Source: Calamus simplicifolius (taxonomy: Eukaryota > Streptophyta > Magnoliopsida > Arecales > Arecaceae). Taken from it: a DNA stretch of 64,000 bases. How positions within the stretch are numbered: position 1 is the first letter of the stretch; each line of letters begins with the position of its first letter. Where the stretch lies: positions 219,443 to 283,442 of the forward strand of contig UESW01004011.1 in NCBI GenBank assembly GCA_900491605.1, read 5' to 3'. The notes beneath the pieces were generated by a model. The model worked only from the letters and a program-made list of their open reading frames with translations. It did not search any database and was not told the origin of the DNA. The position numbers and the translations under genes are program-made. Below, piece by piece: positions 42,015-54,758 of this stretch.

Positions 42015-42634
42015 TATTCAATCCTAGGATGTATCTAGGATTTTGTTTTCTTTCTTAGCATGTATATAGGATTTACATACTTAAATCTGTCATTTTAGAA
42101 TACATGTAATAGATCTTGCTTTGGAGTACAAATGGTTGAATGAATATTACACTTTTATTACAAATTTGTCTTTGATTGAATGTCAATGAATGAATTTCCT
42201 ATCTTTATTCGAACCAACATCCTCGCTTTGATAACATTCCTTATTTGCCTTTAAAACTCACCTTATTGTTGATAACAAAAAAGGGGGAGAGATGAGTGTA
42301 TAATGCATAAAAAGGAAAAAGAGAATGAAGAGAAAGAAAATGAAAGAACAATTCTGAGAATAGAAAGAATGAGAGATTTTTTATTAAAAAAATTCAGTCT
42401 ATCTACATAGGGGGAGTTATTCAATGCAGGGGGAGCTTAATAAATTTCTCCATATAAAAGATTGAATCATTTTGATTGATGTCATGTTTTGTTTATCTTT
42501 ATTCATTTTGAATGTTAGCATCAAATTCTCTATTACAAAGTCTCTAAGCTTTAACAATATCTATAATTCTCAATTCAAATGAATTTCTCTAATGCATATA
42601 CTCAAAGTTTTTGTCATCATCAAAAAGGAAAGAT
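42015..42634 (+). other. Element C 3' untranslated region with polypurine tracts
   Basis: ACAAAAAAGGGGGAGAG at 42275-42291 and several GGGGGAG runs (about 42412 and 42430) precede the LTR-adjacent AAAAAGGAAAGAT at 42622-42634. Multiple internal tracts are a Sirevirus trait. Confidence 0.85.
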
Positions 42635-44033
42635 TGTTGACCCAATTGAGGATTTTGATGATTAACAAAACTATTTGAGTATAACATTTGATGTTACTAA
42701 TGATTTTGATTAAGTCTTTCAGTTTATAAGTCTAATTAATGATCAAAATCAAGAAGGAAAATCAAGTTCTGGTTTGAATCTAATGTCAAGGTAAGACTGC
42801 AGACATTAGAGTCGACACATGGAATCGCAGAGCCGACTCCGGAAAATGGCACAGACTTAGAGTCGACTCGGGACTGTGAGAGCCGACTCTATCAGAAACA
42901 ATAGAACGTTGGATTTTCAGGCCATGACTTAGAGTCGACTCCCAGACTGTTAGAGTCGACTCCAGAAGAATTTTGTGTCGACCCCAGAAAAGTCAGAGAC
43001 GACTCCAGATCGAGCGGATTAAATTATTTCGAGTTAGAGCCGACTCCAGAAAAGCCAGAGCCGACTCCAGAATGTCAGACACAGCTCCAGAACTGTCAGA
43101 ACGACTCTAAACTTTAACTTTATCGATTTTAATCCCAACGGCTATTGTTATTTATGGATCTAATCCTTTTTCATTTGCTTCTAATGGATAGTTTCGCACT
43201 ATTTGTGGATTAATCGGATCTATAAAAGAGGGATGATTGCATTCCAAAAAAGAGAGGAAGAGAAAAGAAAGAGGCAAATAGAAAAGAATAGAGAAAATCC
43301 TTGAGATCCATCAGAAAAGAAAAGAGGGAAAACCTGTAAGGAAAGATCATACTCATTCCCCAAAAGAAGAGAAAGAGATTCCAAGCCTTCGCTGTTCTAC
43401 TTAGAAGAAATCTCAAAAGAAGGAAGAAGCCCTAGTTTTTTCAATCTTCTGAACCTCAAGAGCATATTCAAAGGAAGATCCATTCAAAGGAAGAGAAGGA
43501 AGAAACCACCAAGATCTTCGAATCAGGCTTTGGTTCCTAATCTCTATTTATTGTTTCATTATTGTATATTTGCTCATTGAAGGAGCAGTTTGCTTTTGAA
43601 AAATCAATATACTGTTTGCTGGGTCAATCTGGTGATTGATTCAGTTGAGGCTGTTAGCCTTGTGCAAGCATTTGCTTGTGGTTTTAGGTTTTGTGCTGGT
43701 GAGCCTTGAAAACCAGCTGGGTTCGTTGTGCACCCGGGACAACAACAAGTTTGAGTTGTGAGCTTGCAAAACAACTCTGCTGTAATCAGTTTGATTATAG
43801 TGTGGACCCAAGAGGTACTTGGGAGTGGACGTAGGTGTAGGTACACCGAACCACTATAAAATCTATTGTGTTTGCCGTGATTGTCTCTTTATCTTCAACT
43901 CTTCATTTATAGTTGCTTTGTTTTAAATCTGTGAATCTAAGTTTTTATTTCCGCTGGGGGTTATCCTTCAAAAGAGTTTAATTTTTGAAAAACCCAATTC
44001 ACCCCCCCTCTTGGGTTGCTATCTGGACCAACA
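42635..44033 (+). repeat. 3' LTR of element C
   Basis: It is colinear with 33938-35332 at about 98% identity by eye. TATA-like GATCTATAAAAGAGG lies at about 43216-43230, and the motif cluster at 42810-43112. Confidence 0.95.
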
Positions 44034-44038
44034 CTTTG
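44034..44038. repeat. Right target-site duplication of element C (CTTTG)
   Basis: It is identical to 33933-33937. Confidence 0.95.
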
Positions 44039-46342
44039 CTTGATTTGAAGTCCTAGGAAGAAGTTGAGTTCTCCCATCATGCTCATTTCAATTCACCCTG
44101 CATTAACTTAGCAAATTCTTGACACAAAAGATTGTTAGTAGCACCGAATACAATATCATCAACATATATTTGTACTACTAAGAAATCCTTGTCTTTTCTT
44201 TTTAAAAATAGTGTTTTATCAATATTTCCTCTTGTAAAATCATTTTCAATCAGAAATTTACTTAATCTTTCATACCAAGCTCTAGGTGCTTTTTTTAAAC
44301 CATATAGTGCTTTGTGCAATTTAAAAACATGATTTGAAAATTCATGATCTTCAAAACCAGAAGGTTGTTCAATAAAAACTTCCTCATTTATAAATCTATT
44401 TAAAAATGCACTTTTAACATCCATTTGAAATAAATTTATATGTATATGACATGCAAATGCGAGTAATAATCTAATTGCTTCTAATCTAGCTACAGGTGCA
44501 AAAGTTTCATCAAAATCAATTCCTTCTTCTTGATTATATCCTTCTGCGACTAATCTAGCTTTGTTTCTAATTACTATACCATTTTCATCTAATTTATTTC
44601 TAAATACCCATTTTGATCCTATAACAGAATGATCTTTATCTATCTACAAGGGTCCAGACATTATTTCTAGTAAATTGATTTAATTCCTCTTGCATAGCTA
44701 ACATCCAATTATTATCTTTTTTAGCCTCTTCAATAGTTTTAGGTTCAATTTGAGATACAAATGCAAGATGATTATTGATGTTTCTCATTGATGATCTAGT
44801 TCTTACTCCTTGAGATGGATCACCTATAATTAATTCTTTTGGATGACCATAGGCATATCTCCAATCTCTAGGAAGATCTACATCATTATGATTTGCATCA
44901 ACAACATCAACACTAGGAGAATCATCATCTTTAACTTCTTATTCATGATCTGAAGATACATTTATATTCAATTTTTCAATATCTCTTTCTAATATGTTTG
45001 TATCTTCCTTATCAACAATCTTTTCTGAATTCGATGCTAAAGATTCATCAAAAATTATATGAATAGATTCTTCTACAATTAAGTTTCTCTTGTTAAACAC
45101 TCTATAGGCTTTACTAGATGTTGAATATCCTAAGAAAATGCCTTCATCAGATTTTGCATAAATTTTCCTAGATTATCTTTACCATTATTATGAATGAAAC
45201 ATTTACAACCAAATGCATGAAAGTAACTTATGTTTGGTTTTCTATTGTTCCATAGTTCATAAGGAGTTTTCTTAATGATTGGCCTAATTAAAGCTCTATT
45301 AAGAATGTAACATGCCGTGTTTATAGCTTCCGCTTAAAATTATTTTGGTAGGTTTCTTTACATAGCATGGTATGGGCCATGTCTTCTAAAGTTCTATTTT
45401 TTCTTTCTACAACTCCATTTTGTTGTGGTGTTCTAGGTGCTAAAAAATTATGATGGATGTCATTTTCAATGCAAAAGTTTTTAAATAAATGATTTTCAAA
45501 TTCAGTACCATGATCACTTCTAAGAGACACTATGGTGTTGTTTTTCTCATTTGTGACCTTCTTGAAGAATTTCAAAAATAATGGAAAGGTCTCATCTTTA
45601 TGAGCTAAAAATAATACCCAAATGTATCTAGAATAATCATCTACAATCACAAGACCATATTTCTTTCCTCCTAGACTAGTGGTTCTAGTAGGTCAAAAAG
45701 ATCCATGTGAAGTAGTTCAAGTGGCCTAGAAGTGGAAACTATGTTTTTAGTTTTGAAAGAGTTTCTAGTTTGCTTTCCAAATTGACATGCATTGCAAATT
45801 TTGTTATTTTCAAAATCTAGTTGTGGAAGACCTTATACTAAATCCATTCTAATTAATTTTGAAATTAAGTGTGTGCTTGCATGACCTAATCCACGATGTC
45901 ATAACCAACCAATCTCATTCATATTAGCATTATTAGCAACTAAGCAATGATTACTAGTAGACAAATTATCTAAATCAATCAAGTATACATTGCCATTTCT
46001 ATTTCTAGTAAAAACAATGCTATTATCAATGGGATTAGAAACAGTGCAGATAGAAGCTTCAAATGATACTTTAAAACCTTTATCACATAATTGAATAATA
46101 CTAATTAGATTATATTTTAAACCATTGACATATAAAACATTTTCAATATATGTGGAGGGAGTTATTTGAATTTTACCAAACCCCATGATTTGACCTTTGC
46201 CATTGTCACTAAACGTAACAACTCCTCCTCTTTTGCTTTCAAGGGTGATGAATTGATCCTTGTCACCCGTCATGTGTCTTGAGCAGCCACTATCGAGATA
46301 CCACTTTCGCTTTGCTCTTTTGGCTGCAAGACACTCCTGCAA
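44039..46342 (-). pseudogene. Element B pol, 5' piece (protease, integrase, most of RT)
   Basis: The minus strand begins MQECLAAKRAKRKWYLDSGC (protease with DSG, 45899-46342). It continues with the integrase core (VDDYSRYIWVLF, RSDHGTEFENH, PQQNGVVERKN; 45321-45650) and RT (MDVKSAFLNRFINEEVF and the YVDD site in QIYVDDIVFGATN; 44083-44424). Frames change or stop repeatedly between these blocks (for example near 45890, 45690, 45320 and 44650), so the polyprotein is dead. Order and spacing match the intact pol of element C. It is cut at 44038 by element C, and its end is at 33160-33937. Confidence 0.93.
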
Positions 46343-46369
46343 AAATGATCAAGTCTTATATTTAGGTAC

Positions 46370-47964
46370 CCAAGCCTTCTTGGGTCCTTCATGGTTAGTA
46401 GCATAAAAGATTGTTCCTTTGAGAACCCATATTTTGATTCCTTTACTACTTAAATTCTTGTTACTATGTCTTGCCTTACATTCATAGGAATTATGGCCTT
46501 TCTTGTTACAATAATGACATGTAACATCATCTTTATTTGGTTCTTTTCTGAAAAAGTTTTTGACAAACTTTTTTTATGTTAGGCCTATATCCTAATCCAG
46601 CCTTATCAAATATAGCTCTTTGATTACTCAATAATAAATTAAGTTTTTCAGAACTATTAGTGAATTTATCAACAATATTTTTATATTTATCAACTTCCTT
46701 CTTTAATTTATCATTTTCATTGGAGATTGATTCTCTTTCTTTTGTTAAATTATCATTTTAGATTTTAGCATCTCAATCTCATGAGTAAGATTATCTTTTT
46801 CTTTAATGAGAATTGAATTATCATTTTTCAAAATTTGTATTTATTTTTCAAGGCTTTAAAATCATCAACTAGTTCATTAAAAGCTTCAAACAATTCATCA
46901 AATGCGAAATCATCACAAGGGTTTTAGAACTTACCTCGTTGTTATCGTTTGCCATAAAGCAAATGTTTGCAACTTCTTTTTGTTCTTCCTCTGAAGAGGA
47001 TTCATCGCTGTCGCTCCAAGTTGCAACATACGCCTTCTTTTTCTTCTTGTAGGCTTTCTTCAGTTGAGGACAGTCATATCTAAAATGCCCTGGTTTCTTA
47101 CACTCATAACAAATTAAGGGCTCCTTTTCTTTTTCTTTGTCCTTCTCTTTGTCCTTTTCTCCTTCCATTTTTGTTTCAGATTTCTTTTGTAGAAGGGTCT
47201 CCTTCTTTGCATAAATTTCTTAAATTTTCTTGCAAGGAGAGCTATCTCGTCATCTTCCTCTTCTTCATCGCTGCTGCTTATATCCTTTTCTGCAGCTTTG
47301 AGAGCGATTGTCTTCTTTTTCTTGACTTCCTCCTCTTGATGTTGTTTCATTGTTAGCTCATGAGTCATCAAGGATCCAAGTAGCTCTTCCAAAGGTAACA
47401 CATTTAATCCTTTGCTTCTTGGATGGCAGTCACCTTCGCTTCCTATGATCTTGGAAGTGACCTAAGAATTTTACGCACAAGTTCAGAATTAGTATAGGTC
47501 TTACCTAGACTTTTCAAACCATTTACAATATCAGTGAATCTTGTGTACATGCATGTGATGGTTTCAATTTGTTTCCATGCTAAACAATTCATATTTATGC
47601 ACTAAATATTAATCTTTGATTCTTTAACTTGATTTGTACCATCATGGGTAACCTCTAATCTATCCCAAATTTCTTTCGCAGAAATACATGTAGAAATTGA
47701 TTAAATTCATTTGCATCTAGTGAACAATATAAAACATTCATAGCCTTGGCATGAAGTTGTGCCAACTTTTTATCATGTTCATCCCATTCTGTTTTCGGCT
47801 TAGGAATCACCATGTTATCTACTCTAATTGTGGGTGTGTGTGGACAGTTAACTATGATACCCCATAAGTCATAGTCAAGTGCTTGAATAAAAATTTTCAT
47901 CCTAGCTTTCCAATAACCATAATTAGTTCCATTAAACAAAGGAGGTCGATTAGTGGATTGACCT
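46370..47964 (-). pseudogene. Element B gag, main piece
   Basis: The minus strand reads on from QSTNRPP into FNGTNYGYWKARMKIFIQAL (47655-47939). It continues through the hinge EEEVKKKKTIALKAAEKD to a CCHC knuckle CYECKKPGHFRYDC (about 47060-47105) and, further on, a second damaged knuckle near 46495. Frameshifts occur near 47655, 47400 and 46925, and several later. The first twelve codons lie 14 kb away at 62004-62038 because of the composite insertion. Confidence 0.9.
47962..47964. repeat. Left CCT flank of the composite insertion
   Basis: CCT here and CCT at 62004-62006 fit a 3-bp target duplication in B gag. The gag sequence GATTGACCT.. continues as CCTTCTAAG.. on the other side with a single CCT. 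Confidence 0.75.
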
Positions 47965-48640
47965 AGTTGGTTTCATGGGATAACCAATTTTCTATTTTTT
48001 AGGGATATGGTTTGGTGGTTGTAATCCTAACATTATCATGATAACAAATATCCTAAATTTGTTAGGATAATTTGTTATCAACTTGATATGGTTGAATGGT
48101 TAGGTGGTTGAAATAAAATCTTTTTTTTATGGAACCACACAACCTCCTTTTCATAAAAGGAGAGAGATACCCCCTTCGAAAGACACACCTAACTCCTTCA
48201 TTTTCTCTCTCTTAGATGCCTAACACCTTTCTCTCTCTAAAATATCCTTTCTCTTTCTAGAACGTCCCTCATTCTCTCTTGATTGATCAAAATTTGATCT
48301 TGATCAAGAAATTTTTCTTGATTTGGGAAATCAATTGAAAAAAAAGAGGCGCTAGCACCCTCGCAAGAAGGTTATCATCCAATCCTAAGAGGACATCATC
48401 CAAAGATCTTTGCATGAATCACCATTAGAGGCCGGATGCATGGACGGCTAGTGATAAATTATTTACCGCTTCATCAGACTTCATCCCCAATAAAGAACAT
48501 AGTATGATCTATTATTTAATCATATATTATTTCTTGTTAACTGAATCTGTTTCCTGAGGATCTTGGGCTTTGGGAATTAAATTCATATTTATTTTTATCT
48601 TCCATTGCATGATATATAAATTTGATTCATATAAAATATA
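47965..48640 (+). repeat. LTR-like sequence of unknown family at the left edge of the block
   Basis: It has a TATA-like TTCATAAAAGGAGAGAGAT (about 48152-48170) followed by a CT-rich leader with repeated TTTCTCTCTC (48200-48290) and a structured GC-richer stretch. That is the layout of a plus-strand copia LTR U3-R-U5. No primer site or internal region follows in the same orientation. It occupies the place where the left CACTA end should be. Confidence 0.4.
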
Positions 48641-50160
48641 CGTAATTCCCATTAATTATATCATTGAGATTTTTAACCCAATCACCATCAGAATAAGCAA
48701 TTAATCTTAAATTTTCTGCAGCCTTATACATGATATCATAGTCAAATGTCCTTACAAATATCTTTACACTCTCCTTGCAGCTCCAAAGTGAATTTGACTT
48801 GAATCTTGAATGAATCTTGTGAGTAGACTAGCTACAAATATGATGTCACGTCTGGTGGCAGCAAGATATAATAGATTTCTAATCAAACTTTGTTAAATTA
48901 AAGCATTAGCCTTCTTTGCACTATTCTCTTTCTTTAACTTTTCATTTGCAACCAATGGTGTGGCTATAAACCTACAATTCTTCATGCTAATTTTTCAAGA
49001 ATAATTTCTATATATATTTTTTGAGAAATAAAAAAAATATTTTCTATTTGTGGAACCTCAATCTCTAAGGAAAAATGGAGTAAACCCAAATCACTCATCT
49101 CATATGTTTACATCATATCTTTCTTGAACTCATGCATGAAATTAAAGTCATCTCTCTAAAAATTAGATCATCTACATGTACACACACAATGATAATGCAA
49201 TCATCTCTTTCTTCATAAGCTTTTGCTCCTTTGAAATCCATTCTTAATTAATAATTATCAAACTCATTATTCCATGCTTGAAGAGCTTGTCTCAACCTAT
49301 AAAGGGCCTTCTTTAATATATAAACTTTATCTTTTACGGCTTTTCTCAAGAAGCCTTTAGGTTGTTCAACATAAATTTCTTCTTTAAGCTTGCCATTTAA
49401 AAAAACTGATTATCATCAAGTTGAAACATCATTTCATTTGTGCAGCGAGAGAAATCAAAATTGTTATTGTTTCTAGCCTTTAAGCAGGAGCAAAGATTTC
49501 AAAAAAATATATATCTAGTTTTTATGTGAATCTCCTAGGAATTAGTCATGCCTTGTATTTTTAAATATTTTTGCCTTGATTAATTGAGGTTTATCTTGTT
49601 AATCTATTTTAGTCCAACAATTTATTCACCTTTATGTCTGCCCACCAACTTCCAAGAATGGTTCTTTTCAACTATATTCATCTCCTCTTCATAGCTTTCT
49701 TCCATACATCATGCCTTGCTACATTTTCAAAATTTTTAGGTTCTATGGAAGAAAAATTGCAAGATTCATAAATTGCACTCGATCTTCTTATTCTTAGAGG
49801 AGATTGTGATGAAGAGAAATCTAAAAAAGAATCAGAAATATGAAAAACAATCTTCACTTGGACTTGGGTCTCTTGATGATTAAAATGTTAATGGAGCGCT
49901 TGATTCTCTATTTGAGACATCTCTTCTTTTATTCTTCTTGAAATTATTGATTGGCCATGAATAAATATTCCTTGCACCTTTTTTTTCTTTCAAGTTCTGA
50001 TAGCTTTTTCATTAAAAATAACATTTCTACTTATGATCAACTTGTTAGTTGCAATATTATATAAGCGATAGCTTTAATATACTATAACCAAGAAATATGC
50101 ATATTTAACTCTTCTCGTCAAATTTGGTTCTTTTTTTAGTAGGTATATGAACATAACTAA
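48641..50160 (-). pseudogene. Copia remnant E (RT and RNase H), not a Sirevirus
   Basis: The minus strand gives heavily broken copia pol. There are phrases for the RT start (about 49600-49750), a segment resembling RRPFIG and KHGIMS (about 49270), an FISQKIYIEIILEKLA-like block (about 48985-49030), then YLAATRRDIIF-like and HFGAARRV-like blocks and AYSDGDWV-like sequence ending near 48661. Wording differs from the Sirevirus pol copies in this window, so it is another copia lineage. No LTRs are identified. Confidence 0.7.
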
Positions 50161-50239
50161 TACTAAACTCAACTCAACTCATCTAAGCCTTTTTTCAACT
50201 ACATGGGGTCAGCTACATGAATCTGCTTTCTCCACTTGA
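50161..50239. repeat. SINE-like scrap joining E and D
   Basis: AACTCAACTCATCTAAGCCTT, then CAACTACATGGGGTCAGCTACATGAATC, resembles the conserved 3' part of the Au-type plant SINE (GGGGTCGGCTACATGAATC). The 5' tRNA-like part is absent. I judge this from memory of the motif, so it is tentative. Confidence 0.4.
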
Positions 50240-53040
50240 GCACAGCAACCTCCGGCTACAACATATTTAGCTTCCGCTGTAGATAATACAACTGAATTTT
50301 ACTTTTTGTTAAATCAAGAGATTAACTAATTACCCATGAATTAGCATGCACTACTCATGATTTTTCTATCTAATTTACATCCAGCAAAATTAGAATCAAA
50401 ATATGCAACCAAATTAAATGTGGAGTCTCTAAAATACCATAATCCTACATTTTTATTTTCACTCAAATATCTAAAGATTCTTTTTACAGCTATTAAGTAT
50501 GAGTCCCTAGGATCATATTGATATCTAGCATAGATATAAAAAACAAACATAATATCTAGTCTACTAGCAAGTGAGGTAAAGAAGAGATCCAATCATACCT
50601 TTATAAAGCTTTTGATCTACTTTCTTACTATCTTCATCCTTGTCAAGTTTGCATGAGAGACTTATTGGTGTGCCAAGGGGTTTATCTATTTTCATACTAA
50701 ACTTTTGAGAATTTCTTTTGTATACTTTGTTTGATTGATGAAAATTCCTTTCTTCTCTTGTTTGATTTAGAGTCTAAGAAAGAAATTCAGTTCTTTCATC
50801 ATGCTCATTTTAAATTCTTTCTGCATCAACTTAGCAAACTCTTGATAAAGTGAATTGTTAGTAGCATCGAATATTACATCATCTACATAAATCTGCACAA
50901 CTAATAAATCATTTTCTTTTCTTTTCAAAAATAGGATTTCATCAACATTGCCTCTATAAAAATTATTTTCAATCAAAAATTTGCTAAGACTATCATACCA
51001 AGCTCTAGGTGCTTGTTTCAAACTATAAAGTTCCATATGAAGTTTAAAAATGTGATTTAAAAATTTATGTTCTTCAAAACCAGGGGTTTTTCAACATAGA
51101 CATTTTAATTTATAAAATCATTTAAAAATACACTTTTTACATTCATCTAAAATAAATTGATGTTCATGCAACATGCAAATGCTAATAACAACCTAATGGC
51201 TTCTAATCTAGCTACCAATGCAAAGGTTTCATTAAAATCAATACATTCTTCTTGATTATATCCTTTTACAACCAATCTAGCCTTATTTTCAATGATAATT
51301 TTATTCTTATCTAACTTGTTCCTAAATTTCCATTTGGTTCCTATGATAGGGTGATCCTCAGGTCTATCAACTAGGATCCATACTTTATTTCTAGTGAATT
51401 GGTTCAATTCCTCTTGCATTGCTAACATTCAATAGTTGTCTTTTTCAGCTTTCTCAATAGACTTGGGTTCTATATTAGACATAAATGTAAGTTAATTATT
51501 GACATTTTTAATAGATGATCTAGCTCTTACTCCTTGAGATGAATCACCTACGATTAGGTTCTTTGGATAACCATAGGCAAATCAATCTCTAGGAAGATCT
51601 ATATCATTATGAGTAGTGTCAATACCCTTATAATTAAATGAATCATCATTTTTAGCTTTAGGTTCACGATCAGAAGATGCATCAATATTTAATTTTTTAA
51701 AATCTCTTCCAAGAATATTAGTATCTTTCTCATCGTCTTTCTTTTCGGAACTAGATGCTAAAGACTCATTAAAGACTATATGAATTGACTCTTCAATAAT
51801 CAAATACTTCTTATTGAACACTCTATATGCATTGCTAGATGTGGAGTATCCTAAGAAGATACCTTCATCTAATTTAGCATCAAGTTTTTCTAGATTGTCT
51901 CTCCCATTTGTGTGTATAAAATATCTACAACCAAATGCATGAAAGTAACTAACATTGGGTTTTCTATTATGCCATAGTTCATAAGGAGTTTTCTTAAAGA
52001 TTGATCTAATAAGGGCTCTATTTAGGATGTAACATGCTGTATTTATAGCTTTCGCTCAGAAATATTTAGGGAGTTGGCTTTCACATAGTATGGTATGGGC
52101 CATGTCATCTAGAGTCCTATGCTTCTTTTCTACCATTCATTTTGTTGAGGTATTGTAGGAGCTAAAAAATTATGATGAATGCCATTTTCTATAAAAACTT
52201 TTTAAATAATTAATTTTTAAATTTAGTATTATGATACTTCTAAGAGACACTATAGTAATGTTTTTCTTATTTGTGACTTTTCTAAAGAATTTTAAAAAAT
52301 AAAGAAAGTCTCATCTTTATGAGCTAAAAATAATACACAAGTGAATTTAGAGTAATCATCTACTATTACAAGACCATATTTCTTTTTTTCTAAACTTATG
52401 GTTTTAGTAAGTCTGAAAAGATCCATGTGAAGTAGTTCAAGTGGCATTGAAGTTGAAACAATATTATTTAATTTAAAAGAACTCTTAGTTTGTTTTTCAA
52501 ATTAACATGCAACACAAATTCTATCATTTTTAAAATTTAGTTTTCAAAGTCCTTTAACTAAATCCTTTTAAGCAATTTTAAAATTAGGTGTGTACTTGCA
52601 TGACCTAATCTACGATGCCATAGCCAACCAATCTCAATAACTTTAGCATCACTAGCAATTAGGCAATGATTACTTATAGATAAAGCATCTAAATCAATTA
52701 AGTACATATTGCCACATCTATTTCTAACAAAAATGATGCTATTATCAATGGAATTAGATAGTATTGAAATAGAGGCCTTAAAGGAGACTTTGAAACTTTT
52801 ATCACATAGTTGAATAATACTAATTAAATTATGCTTCAAACCATTAATATATAAAATTTTTAATAAAAGTAGATTGAGTGATTTGAATTTTATCAATACC
52901 CAAAATGTGATCTTGACCATTATCTCCAAAGGTTGCCACTCCATCTCTTTTTGCTTCTAGGGTGATGAACTGATCTTATCATCCGTCATATGTCTTGAGC
53001 GGCCAGTATCAAGATACCACTTTCTTTTTGCTCTTTTATC
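50240..53040 (-). pseudogene. Element D pol, truncated
   Basis: Broken blocks in order on the minus strand are a degraded protease (about 52960-53040) and a pre-integrase region with IGWLWHRRLGHAST (52558-52944). Integrase fragments follow around 52000-52400. The hinge WTLV-like and WKFRNKLDKN block lies at 51147-51428, RT with YVDD in QIYVDDVIFDATN at 50767-51036, and RNase H start SRLDIMFVFYIYARYQ at 50341-50592. Stops and shifts separate almost every block. The sequence ends in RNase H. Confidence 0.88.
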
Positions 53041-53059
53041 TGCAAGACACACCTACATA

Positions 53060-54697
53060 GCAATCAAGTCTTATGTTTAGGTACCCAAGCTTTCTTGGGT
53101 CCTTCATGGTTAGTCACAAAAAATATGGTTTCTTTTGGAACCCAAATCATCTTTCCCTTATTGCTAGCATTTACATGATATTTTTCTATGATTGCAAATA
53201 TAATATTTATGACCTCTATTTTCACAGCAAAAATAGAAAACATCATTATCAATAGAGCTTTTAACAAAGAAATTATTAATCAATTTTTGCTTTTTGTAGG
53301 GCTTGTATCCTAAACCTGCTCTATCAAAAATAACTCTTTAATTTTTTAACAGCAAATTTAATCTTTCAGAACTATAAGTAAATTTATCAATAATATTCTT
53401 ATATTTTTTAAATTTATCTTTTAATTTTTATTTTTACCAGACAGCATTCTTCTTATTTTCTAAAACTTGCCTTTTAGATTTTACCTTTTCAAATTCAGCA
53501 ACAAATTTGTTTTGACTTTTGAGAAGATTTTGATTCTCATTTTTCAAAACTTTATTTTTTGATCTAAGAACTTTAAAATCATTTAAAATTTCAGTAAAAG
53601 TATCATCAAGTTCATCAAATGTGAAATCATAAGAAAGGCTTTAAGAACATACCTCTTCCTCATTGGCCATAAGGCATATGTTTGCAACTTCTTGTTGTTC
53701 CTCCTTAGAGGATGATTCATTACTATCGCTTCATGTTATAACATAAGCCTTCTTATTTTTGAATTCCTTCTTAAGTTGAGGACATTCAGACTTGCAATGT
53801 CCTGGCTTCTTACGTTCATAACAGAGGATCATTCCCTTCTCTTTTTTCTTATCCTTATTTCCTTCCGTTTTGACACCAGATCTTCTTTTTGAAAATGGTC
53901 TCCTTCTTTGCATAAACTTTTTAAATTTTCTAGCCAGAAGGGCGGTGTTATCATCATCTTCTTCTTCTTCACTGCTACTCTTCTCCTTTTCAGCAGCTTT
54001 CAATGCAACGATTTTTTCCTCTTGACATCCTCCTCCATGTGTTGCTTCATGGTGAGTTTATGTGTCATGAGGGATCCAAGAAGCTCCTCCAATAGTAAGG
54101 TGTTTAGATCTTTTGCTTCTTGGATGGCTGTCACTTTTGCTTCCTAAGTCCTCGGAAGATATCTAAGTATTTTTTGCACAAGCTCATAGTTAGTATAGGT
54201 CTTTCCAAGACTTTCTAATCCATTCACAATATCTATAAATCTATGTATATGCAAGTAATAGATTCATTCTGTTCCATGCTAAAGAGTTCATATTTGTGCA
54301 CAAACATATTAATTTTTAACTCTTTAACCTGGTTGGTAGCCTCATGGGTAACTTTTAACCGATCCCATATCTCCTTGGCTGAGATGCAAGTAGCTATTTT
54401 ATTAAATTCATTTGCATCTAAGGAGCAGTATAGGATGTTAAAGGCCTTGGCATTTAACTGAGCCATTTTCTTATCATTCTCAATCCAATCCCTTTTGGGC
54501 ATAGGAATGATAGAACCATCTACCATGTGTGTGAAAGTGTTGGTACCATGTATAATGACACTCCAAAGATCATAATTCAAAGCTTGAATGAATATTATCA
54601 TTCTAACTTTCTAGTATGAGTAGTTGGTGCCATTAAACAATGGAAGACGATTGGTGGATTATTCCTTAGAAAAAGAAGAACCAACTTGAGCTGTCAT
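53060..54697 (-). pseudogene. Element D gag
   Basis: The ATG is at 54697 on the minus strand (reading MTAQVGSSF), matching the starts in B and C. A stop follows within 15 codons. Next come MIIFIQALNYDLWSVII (54233-54601), an acidic hinge SSSEEEEDDDNTALLARKFK (53731-54003) and a damaged CCHC in which the first cysteine pair reads CYERKK, losing one ligand. A second damaged knuckle region is near 53200. It ends KKAWVPKHKT at 53064. Confidence 0.87.
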
Positions 54698-54744
54698 TTG
54701 AATCTTTAGCTTTTGATGGTTAGATCAAGAAAGGATGAGCACTG

Positions 54745-54756
54745 GCTCTTATACCA
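54745..54756 (-). promoter_or_regulatory. Mutated primer-binding site of element D
   Basis: GCTCTTATACCA on the plus strand differs by one base from the GCTCTGATACCA of element B. Confidence 0.8.
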
Positions 54757-54758
54757 AT

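Larger units (their letters stand above)
33938..44033 (+). mobile_element. Sirevirus element C, near-intact, inserted in B pol
   Basis: It is 10,096 bp with LTRs of 1,395 and 1,399 bp that begin TGTTGACCC and end GGACCAACA, bounded by CTTTG on both sides. A tRNA-iMet primer site and polypurine tracts are intact. gag (526 codons) and pol (over 1,000 codons) are both open. Only the downstream extra ORF is broken. By eye the LTRs differ by about 20 substitutions and under ten small indels, close to 98% identity, so this is the youngest insertion of the stack. Confidence 0.96.

Noticed and set aside
49141..49240. tRNA or small RNA gene in the AT-rich copia remnant
   Set aside because: No A/B box pair or cloverleaf could be found; the sequence aligns in meaning with copia RT.
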